DNA of 64,000 nt from the NCBI GenBank assembly GCA_964406605.1, contig CAYOSF010000006.1, positions 62,001-126,000 on the forward strand. Direction: 5' to 3'. The stretch is from CAYOSF01 sp964406605 (lineage in GTDB: Bacteria > Chloroflexota > Dehalococcoidia > DSTF01 > RBG-16-68-14). The notes beneath the pieces are model-generated. The model saw only the letters and a list, made by a program, of their open reading frames with translations. It made no database searches and was not told the origin of the DNA. Positions 58,363 to 64,000 of this stretch are shown in pieces. Within the stretch, counting starts at the first letter, position 1. The number at the start of each line of letters is the position of its first letter. Made by a program: the position numbers and the translations under genes.

Positions 58363-59075
58363 GCAGAATGAAAAGGAGAGCCGGCGTTCGGGGCGTTCGG
58401 GGCGCCCGTGGCCGGAGGAAGGCCACACGGCGCACGGGGCGCACCGTCCCGCGCATTCCGGTCCCGGCCATCGCGATCATCGCCATCGCCGCCGTCGTGG
58501 CGATTGTCGTCTACGTGGTCTGGCAGCAAAGTGGCGACTCCAAGCCAACGTACGAAGAGGAGGCAAGAATAGAGACGGACCCCGCGCCCGACCTGCCGGG
58601 CGAATTCGTCGATCTGCCCGCGATCTACGGCGGCACCTACCCGGCCACCGCTCGTCGCGTGCGACGTGCCGCGGACTACCGCAACCAGGGCCTTCCCCCG
58701 GCCGGCGGTGAATATTGGGGCGACACCCCATGCCCGCAGGAGCCGAGCGAGGCACCCCAATTCTGCGGTCCAGCCCCCTGGCGGATCTACCGGGAGCCAT
58801 GGGACCCGGAAGTCCTCGTCTACAACCTTCTTCAGGGCGGTGTCGTCCTCTGGTACAACACGACCGACCAGGCGGTCATCGACGAGCTGGAGCAACTCGT
58901 CCTGGCCCGGCTGCAGGATGGCGCCCGGCTCGTGATGACACCCTACGATGAAATCGACGAAGAGCACATCGCCCTCACCGCCTGGGCTCGCCGCGAGGTC
59001 TTCCCGGTCAGCGAGTACAAGAAGGAGGACGTGGAGGCGTTCATCGACGCGTTCGAGGGGCGCTTCAACCCCTAG
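58359..59075 (+). CDS. DUF3105 membrane-anchored protein
   Basis: The 238-aa protein starts at GTG 58359, overlapping the kinase stop; ATG 58368 is the alternative. A very basic N-terminus (RRAGVRGVRGARGRRKATRR) precedes one membrane helix (IAIIAIAAVVAIVVYVVWQQ). The extracytoplasmic DUF3105 domain shows GGEYWGDTPCP, QFCGPAPWRIY and VYNLLQGGVVLWYN. In most family members that last motif holds two His (HxLEHGxV type), which are absent here. Function is unknown for the family. Confidence 0.82.
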   Translation: MSRMKRRAGVRGVRGARGRRKATRRTGRTVPRIPVPAIAIIAIAAVVAIVVYVVWQQSGDSKPTYEEEARIETDPAPDLPGEFVDLPAIYGGTYPATARRVRRAADYRNQGLPPAGGEYWGDTPCPQEPSEAPQFCGPAPWRIYREPWDPEVLVYNLLQGGVVLWYNTTDQAVIDELEQLVLARLQDGARLVMTPYDEIDEEHIALTAWARREVFPVSEYKKEDVEAFIDAFEGRFNP

Positions 59076-59932
59076 CCCACGCCCCGGGGGTGAGCGCTGC
59101 CGTCCGCAGTGGCCGGCTGCTGCAGCCGGTCCGCCAGTCGACGCACACCCGCGTACCCCCATCGCTGGAGCGCCATCGCCAGCACCAGCCCCATGAGCGC
59201 CACCACAGCTCCCGCCATGGTGTCCAAGATGTAGTGGTTTGCCGTGAAGATGACCGCGGCGAACTGACCGACAGGCATGAAGACGCCCAGCGCGCGGAGC
59301 CAGAGGTTTCTCGTGGTCCAGATAAGGACGCCGCCCACCAGCAGGTGCCAGCCATAGTGCAGGCTGGGCACCGCCGCGTACGGATTGACGAAGGGCTGCG
59401 CGGACTGCGCCTGATAGCTGAAATGGCTGTACTCGTTCACGGTATCCACGAAGCCGAACCCGTAGTCTGCCGGCAGCAGGCGCGGCGGCGCCACCGGGAA
59501 GAGGTGGTACACGATCAGGGCGATCGCACCCGAGGCCAGCACCCCGTCGCGCGCCACCGTGTACTGATGCCGGTGGAAGAAGTACATCCAGAACCCCACC
59601 GCAACGATCACCGGGAAGTCCAGCCAGAAGTAGATGGCGTTGAAGAGCTGGATCAGTGCGCCGTAGTCGAGGATCGCGGAGTGCAGATCCGGCTCCCAGA
59701 AGAAGCCCAGAGAGCGCTCCAGGTCGATGATGTTGGAGGCGTTGCGCAGCGCCTCGGCGTCTCGTTGAACCACGCTGCCTCGAACAAGGAAATAGAGCAG
59801 GAACGCCAGCGCCACCAATCCGATCTCGAAAGCGTCCCGGAAAGCACGGTGCCGGCTGACGGCATCGACCACCTTCCGAGACGCGATCGCTAGGTCATCG
59901 GCCAAGGTTGCCCTCCGCCAGGAGTTAAGCAC
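59072..59932 (-). CDS. PAP2-superfamily membrane phosphatase/transferase
   Basis: The 286-aa protein starts at GTG 59932. It has six or so helices and the split PAP2 signature: AVPSLHYGWHLLVG (second motif) and TANHYILDTMAGAVVALMG (third motif with His and Asp). FPVAPPRLLPADYGFGFVDT is typical of the PAP2_3 (inositol phosphorylceramide synthase-like) branch. It probably acts on a lipid phosphate at the membrane. Its 3' end overlaps the DUF3105 stop by 4 nt, convergently. Confidence 0.87.
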   Translation of the reverse strand: MLNSWRRATLADDLAIASRKVVDAVSRHRAFRDAFEIGLVALAFLLYFLVRGSVVQRDAEALRNASNIIDLERSLGFFWEPDLHSAILDYGALIQLFNAIYFWLDFPVIVAVGFWMYFFHRHQYTVARDGVLASGAIALIVYHLFPVAPPRLLPADYGFGFVDTVNEYSHFSYQAQSAQPFVNPYAAVPSLHYGWHLLVGGVLIWTTRNLWLRALGVFMPVGQFAAVIFTANHYILDTMAGAVVALMGLVLAMALQRWGYAGVRRLADRLQQPATADGSAHPRGVG

Positions 59933-60030
59933 AGCCGTGATCGCAGCACCAACCGAACGCTCTTCTCCTCATTGCGCCCGCCTCCAGCCGGCCCGTATCA
60001 TGCCTCTACCGCCGCCTTGGGCAAGAGACA

Positions 60031-60450
60031 ATGGCCATTTCACGGAAGAACATACCAACGCAAGCCCCTTGGGAGTCCGTCGTCGGCTACTCAAGGGCCG
60101 TCCGCGTCGGTCCCTTCGTCCACGTCTCAGGAACAGCCCCCATCGACGAACGAGGGCAGGTCGTGGGCCCCGGCGATCCGCACGCGCAGGCCGTCCAGGC
60201 GCTGAGAATCATCGAGGGGGCGCTCAACGCCGCCGGGGCAGCTCTGCGCGACGTCGTCCGCACGCGGATCTACGTGGCGAACATCGACGATTGGGAACAG
60301 GTGGGACGAGCGCATGCAGAGTTCTTTCATGATGTCCGCCCGGCCACCACCCTGATAGAGGTAAGCCGCTTCGTCGACCCCCAGATACTCGTCGAGATCG
60401 AGGCGGACGCAGTCATCCTGTCATCCGACGCAGAGCAGGCAATTACCTGA
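60031..60450 (+). CDS. RidA/YjgF family protein
   Basis: The 139-aa protein has the chorismate-mutase-like RidA fold. Segments include GYSRAVRVGPFVHVSGTAP, QAVQALRIIEGALNAAGAAL, DVVRTRIYVANIDDWEQVGR and RPATTLIEVSRFVDPQILVE. The Arg and Glu residues of the C-terminal part form the usual binding site. Family members hydrolyse reactive enamines and imines from PLP enzymes, although some have other roles. It is 10 bp upstream of pepA on the same strand. Confidence 0.92.
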   Translation: MAISRKNIPTQAPWESVVGYSRAVRVGPFVHVSGTAPIDERGQVVGPGDPHAQAVQALRIIEGALNAAGAALRDVVRTRIYVANIDDWEQVGRAHAEFFHDVRPATTLIEVSRFVDPQILVEIEADAVILSSDAEQAIT

Positions 60451-60460
60451 AAGGAGCACC

Positions 60461-62110
60461 ATGGATATCCGTGTCAAACGAGGGAACATCACCCGCCATC
60501 ATGCGGGTGCCTTGATCGTCAACCTGTTCGAGGGCGTTACCCAGCCCGACGGCGGAACCGGCGCCGTGGACAGGGCTCTGGACGGCGCAATCTCGCAGGT
60601 CATCCAGGACGGAGACTGCCGGGGCAAGGAAAACGAGTTCACCCTGATCCACACGCTAGGGAAGATCTCCGCGCCCCGGGTGCTCGTTGCCGGATTGGGC
60701 AAGCGGGAGGAATTCACCCTGGACAAGGTGCGCAGCGTCGCCGCCGGCGCCGCCCGATACCTGCGTCGCATCCGCTGCGAGAGCATCGCCTCCATCACGC
60801 ATGGGGCCGGGATCGCCAACCTCGACCCCGAGGCGTGCGCCCAGGCGATCGCAGAAGGCACCATTCTCGGCCTCTACACCTTCCGCCGACACAAGAAGCC
60901 GAAGGAGGACGAGGTTGACGTACAGGAGCTCGTGCTGGTCGAGTTCGATGAAGCGCGCCTGGAGGCGCTGCGCCGGGGCGTCCAACGCGGCGTCGTGCTG
61001 GCCGAAGCTACCAACTACGCCCGCGATTTGGCCAACGAGCCCGCGAACGTCCTCACCCCCACGGAGCTAGCCGCACGAGCGCGGGCGCTGGCGAACGAGA
61101 CCCGGCTGGCGTGTGAAGTGCACGACCGGTCGTGGATGGAGAACCAAGGGATGGGCGCCCTCCTGGGCGTGGCCCAGGGCAGCCAGCAGCCCCCCCAGTT
61201 CATCGTGCTCCGCTACCGCGGAGAGTGGCCGCCTGAGGTGAGAAGGCTTCTGAAGCAGTTGGAGAAGGCGAAGGCGAGCGGCGCGCAGGGTGAGACGAAG
61301 AGGATAACAGGGCTACTGCGCACCAAGCACGGACACTACGTGTCGCGCCAGCCCAGCGAGCCCCCTCATCTGGCGCTGGTCGGCAAGGGGATCACCTTCG
61401 ATTCCGGGGGAATCTCGATCAAGCCGGCGGCGGGAATGCATGAGATGAAGGGCGACATGTCCGGCGCCGCCGCTGTCATCGCCGCAACGGGCGCCATCGC
61501 CCGCCTCAAGCCCCCGATCCGCGTCACGGCAGTCGTGCCGGCAACGGAGAACATGCCCAGCGGCAGCGCCACCAAGCCGGGTGACATCCTCCGGACGATG
61601 AGCGGCAAGACCATCGAGGTGATCAACACAGACGCGGAGGGCCGCCTCATTCTGGCTGACGCCCTTGCCTACGCCCGCCAGCAGTCGCCTGCGGCCATCG
61701 TCGATGTGGCCACGCTGACCGGCGCCATCGCCGTCACCCTCGGCAATGTGGCCCTGGGCGCCATGACCAACAACGACCCCCTCTACGCCCGGGTCCAGCA
61801 GGCAGCCCAGGCCGCCGGGGAGAAGGTCTGGCAGCTCCCCATGTACGACGAGTACAAGGAGCAGATCAAGAGCGATGTGGCCGATATGAAGAACACCGGC
61901 GGTCGCAACGCGGGTTCCATCACCGCCGCCTTCCTCCTCAAGGAGTTCGTCGAGGACACACCGTGGGTACACCTGGACATGGCCGGCGTGGACAACTATG
62001 ACAAGGAGAAGGGCGTGATGGTGAAGGGCGCGAGCGGCATCCCCGTCCGCACGCTAGTCCACCTGGCGCTGAGCCTGGCGGAAGAGCCGCTGGCTGGAAG
62101 AGCGCCATAG
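60461..62110 (+). CDS. pepA: leucyl aminopeptidase (M17) with a small insertion
   Basis: The 549-aa protein starts at ATG 60461 behind AAGGAG. The C-terminal catalytic domain has the metal ligands in LVGKGITFDSGGISIKPA and HEMKGDMSGAAAV, and the family signature NTDAEGRLILADALAYA. Compared with usual M17 enzymes (about 500 aa) it has 40 or so extra charged residues near 255-300 (LLKQLEKAKASGAQGETKRI), just before the active domain. It removes N-terminal residues from peptides, with two divalent metals, as a hexamer. It follows ridA closely. Confidence 0.95.
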   Translation: MDIRVKRGNITRHHAGALIVNLFEGVTQPDGGTGAVDRALDGAISQVIQDGDCRGKENEFTLIHTLGKISAPRVLVAGLGKREEFTLDKVRSVAAGAARYLRRIRCESIASITHGAGIANLDPEACAQAIAEGTILGLYTFRRHKKPKEDEVDVQELVLVEFDEARLEALRRGVQRGVVLAEATNYARDLANEPANVLTPTELAARARALANETRLACEVHDRSWMENQGMGALLGVAQGSQQPPQFIVLRYRGEWPPEVRRLLKQLEKAKASGAQGETKRITGLLRTKHGHYVSRQPSEPPHLALVGKGITFDSGGISIKPAAGMHEMKGDMSGAAAVIAATGAIARLKPPIRVTAVVPATENMPSGSATKPGDILRTMSGKTIEVINTDAEGRLILADALAYARQQSPAAIVDVATLTGAIAVTLGNVALGAMTNNDPLYARVQQAAQAAGEKVWQLPMYDEYKEQIKSDVADMKNTGGRNAGSITAAFLLKEFVEDTPWVHLDMAGVDNYDKEKGVMVKGASGIPVRTLVHLALSLAEEPLAGRAP

Positions 62111-62337
62111 CAGACACGCTCGCGCGGCAGTCGTCCTTTTGTGAGTTCGCGAAGTACAGGCGCGCTGATGGGCGTTCTGCCGTCGGCACTCAGGCCCAGG
62201 CATTCCTCATTCGCCACGCCACGTTCCGGGGACATCAGAATCGGCCCCCTGTCCTCGTGCGCGAAGGTCTTGGGCTTCACGGAAACGCCCGCGAGAGCGC
62301 AAGAATGCCCGCCAGCCCCAAGCCATGCTGCCACCGA

Positions 62338-62691
62338 CTAGTCGGCATCAGAGCATGAGGCCGCTCTTATAACCCATGCCCCATCCTCACCCTCACCGAT
62401 CTCCAACTCACGTGCTCTGCCAACCGCAGCAAACTTCGACGACAGCCTGGTTGGGGGGTGTACTAGCACTATTCGAATCGGACCATCATCCGTCGCACTG
62501 AGCGCCTGTTCCACTGCACCTAGGACCTCATCCAAGAACGACGGCGTGACAGCGTCGACTCCAGCGAAGTCGAGAGTCACTTCATCGCGCCCTGCGGCCT
62601 CCCTTAGGGCCTCACATATCGGTCTTGCCGAATCTCTAGTGACCAGCGCACGTTTGCGGATGAGTTCATGAACCCTAATCATACTGACCAT
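62338..62691 (-). CDS. STAS-like DUF4325 protein
   Basis: The 117-aa protein starts at ATG 62691 (in-frame ATG also at 62682). The core EVTLDFAGVDAVTPSFLDEV is the hallmark of the STAS-like DUF4325 family, with the Ser in the position of the phosphorylated Ser of anti-sigma antagonists. It ends 9 bp from the GHKL ATPase stop and is on the same strand just downstream of it. A partner-switching pair of kinase and antagonist is plausible. Confidence 0.8.
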   Translation of the reverse strand: MVSMIRVHELIRKRALVTRDSARPICEALREAAGRDEVTLDFAGVDAVTPSFLDEVLGAVEQALSATDDGPIRIVLVHPPTRLSSKFAAVGRARELEIGEGEDGAWVIRAASCSDAD

Positions 62692-62700
62692 GACACTATC

Positions 62701-63567
62701 TTACGTGGCTATGGAGGCATACGCGAGTGTCCCAGGGTACAGGGTCGTTCTCTTAGCCTCACATTCCATCTCTTCGTTGGTCTCGACCATACCGATTCCT
62801 GAATGAATGATGAGCTGGCGGCCCGCTTTCCGCATGTCCTCTGCCACGCCATACAGGCCGATGCCTCGCGTGCTGAGCCCGGTGCCGCTAACACGCTCTC
62901 TGAGAGCCAATTCAATTGCCGCCCAGTCGTACGGAACCTGATCGCGAAGCGCGGGGTTGCGCTCCAAGGAGCCGCGAATGCCGATGCCGCCGTCAGCAAC
63001 CACGCAAATGAACCTTCTACCGTAGTGGAACTCATAGAACTGAATGAGACCGAACGCCCCGATTTCAGACTCCGAGTGCTGAACCGCGTTCAGGGCTAAC
63101 TCGGCAAAGACCTCGCTGACGACAGGATGCAGATTCGCGGCACCCAATCCAGCCTCCCCCAGGGCATCGAGCGCCCTGTTTGCCAGTTCCTCCACTTCGT
63201 GCTCCTCCCTGAAACCCGTCACCGGGAGGACCAACTGCGGGTCGGTGCGCCCACCCACCCCTCGGTCGTCGACCTCAACGCCGGCTCGCTGCAGCAGATC
63301 GAACAGGCCAACGCTCTTCAAGTACACCGCAGCTCCTAGGTTTTCCGGCACCAGCAACCGAGCCGCACTACCCCTGGCAACTGTTAGCAGCGGGTAGACA
63401 ACACACCACAACACAGCCGCCGGCCTCACAAACTCGCACTTGCGCATATCTATGTCGGTTGACTGTTCCAGAAACGCAGGGGATCTGGGATCACTTGTGG
63501 CGCTCGAAGCATACCGCGCCGACAGATGCCCCGCGTGCCAGAATGCCTGTGGGACTTCAATCCGCAT
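62701..63567 (-). CDS. GHKL-fold ATPase protein, anti-sigma/sensor-kinase-like
   Basis: The 288-aa protein starts at ATG 63567 behind GGGAGGTA. The C-terminal half has the Bergerat fold: N-box VFAELALNAVQHSESEIG, G1 box VVADGGIGIRGSLERNP and G2 box SGTGLSTRGIGLYGVAEDM. The N-terminal 110 residues are STAS-like (STDIDMRKCEFVRPAAVLW). No His-phosphotransfer domain is seen. With the adjoining DUF4325 gene it suggests a two-protein switch whose output is unknown. It lies 35 bp downstream of coaBC on the same strand. Confidence 0.8.
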   Translation of the reverse strand: MRIEVPQAFWHAGHLSARYASSATSDPRSPAFLEQSTDIDMRKCEFVRPAAVLWCVVYPLLTVARGSAARLLVPENLGAAVYLKSVGLFDLLQRAGVEVDDRGVGGRTDPQLVLPVTGFREEHEVEELANRALDALGEAGLGAANLHPVVSEVFAELALNAVQHSESEIGAFGLIQFYEFHYGRRFICVVADGGIGIRGSLERNPALRDQVPYDWAAIELALRERVSGTGLSTRGIGLYGVAEDMRKAGRQLIIHSGIGMVETNEEMECEAKRTTLYPGTLAYASIAT

Positions 63568-63602
63568 GATGTACCTCCCGCCCCAATCCAGCGGCTCGAA
63601 AG

Positions 63603-64000
63603 CTACCCGCGCTCCCTCAGCAACCCGACGACGCGGTCCAGCAGCCGGTGCGCAACCTCGTACTTGGGCATGAGCGGAAGCTCGTCCATCTTGCCGGAGG
63701 TGTCGATCAACGTCACCTGGTTGGTGTCGACGGCGAAGCCGGAGCCGGGGGCGGTCAGGTCGTTGGCGGCGATCAGATCCAGCCCCTTCTCGTCGAGCTT
63801 CTTGCGGGCATTGGCCAGTAGATCGTTGGTCTCCGCCGCGAACCCCACCTTCACAATGGAGCCCGTTACCTCTAGCAGGAAGTCGGGCGTCTTCTCCATT
63901 TCAACCGAGACCCGCTCCGGTCCCTTCTTGACCTTCCGCGAGCCCCGCTCCGCCGGCCGGTAGTCGGCGACCGCCGCGGCCATGATCAGTGCGTCGGCAC
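63603..64000 (-). CDS. coaBC: CoaBC phosphopantothenoylcysteine synthetase domain (N-terminus off window)
   Basis: The C-terminal 132 or so residues of the CoaB half are present. Segments include ALIMAAAVADYRPAERGSRK, VKKGPERVSVEMEKTPDF, KVGFAAETNDLLANARKKL, LIAANDLTAPGSGFAVDTNQ and the final region to RERG. CoaBC joins phosphopantothenate to cysteine and decarboxylates it in CoA synthesis. The gene continues past the right edge of the window. Confidence 0.93.
   Translation of the reverse strand, partial: ADALIMAAAVADYRPAERGSRKVKKGPERVSVEMEKTPDFLLEVTGSIVKVGFAAETNDLLANARKKLDEKGLDLIAANDLTAPGSGFAVDTNQVTLIDTSGKMDELPLMPKYEVAHRLLDRVVGLLRERG

Noticed and set aside
61996..62334. Leftward 112-codon frame after pepA
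   Set aside because: It overlaps the pepA end on the other strand and shows no motif or ribosome site.
1..64000. CRISPR arrays, rRNA genes, replication origin
   Set aside because: No regularly spaced short repeats, no rRNA-like stretches and no DnaA-box cluster were noticed; dnaN stands without dnaA.

Overview
The window looks like a chromosomal segment of a GC-rich bacterium, most like a Chloroflexota lineage of the Dehalococcoidia/SAR202 type. This is inferred from gene content: many thiolase-like and OB-fold (DUF35) CoA enzymes, CaiB/BaiF transferase, PAC2 and DUF3105 proteins, a glutamyl-tRNA-route heme cluster, and an alpha/beta hydrolase-adenylate cyclase fusion. No rRNA, tRNA or CRISPR array was recognised. 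Both ends cut genes: a molybdopterin oxidoreductase on the left and coaBC on the right.

Layout. 1-17.98 kb: a type II DMSO-reductase-like molybdoenzyme with a MarR regulator, a methyltransferase, a hydrolase-cyclase fusion, then CoA metabolism: acyl-CoA dehydrogenase, a two-thiolase plus DUF35 operon ending in a two-subunit CoA transferase, a type 1 thiolase-like protein, a nitronate monooxygenase/FabK-like flavoprotein and a second acyl-CoA dehydrogenase. The start of that dehydrogenase is duplicated around a small DUF559/hairpin insertion. An MMPL transporter and a spore-photoproduct-lyase-like radical SAM protein follow.

18.0-27.4 kb: an accessory region. A 3.3-kb segment is bounded by two diverged direct repeats (59-bp core, 55/59 identical). 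It holds a coupled operon of three small proteins, an IS1-type transposase remnant, and an operon of a KGG-type small basic protein, an SDH-family serine protease and a 55-aa protein. Next to it is a 5.6-kb segment with an actinobacterial-looking lipoprotein / PG-binding HlyD-like / MacB-type ABC exporter operon. It is bounded by 25-bp exact direct repeats identical to the 3' end of dnaN.

27.3-40.7 kb: dnaN, a thiolase with an HMG-CoA-synthase-like/DUF35 fusion, CaiB/BaiF transferase, a GGDEF-GAF-HD-GYP protein, a membrane-anchored GNAT protein, a Tat-type lipoprotein peptide-binding protein and a metallo-beta-lactamase-fold hydrolase.

41.1-52.9 kb: a long leftward heme/siroheme gene cluster (cysG N-terminal type, hemA, hemC, cobA-hemD fusion, then acyl-CoA ligase, PAC2, VOC, hemB, HAD, hemL). 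It is headed by a HTH-RsbRD-like regulator with a near-consensus promoter. 52.9-64 kb: dapB, pnp with a Gly/Arg-rich tail, rpsO, DegV, a P-loop kinase, DUF3105, PAP2, RidA, pepA, a STAS-like DUF4325 protein with a GHKL ATPase, and coaBC.

The strongest leads for undescribed biology are the DUF559 insertion that rebuilds a host gene start, the dnaN-3'-end-bounded exporter island, and the repeat-bounded KGG/SDH-protease operon.
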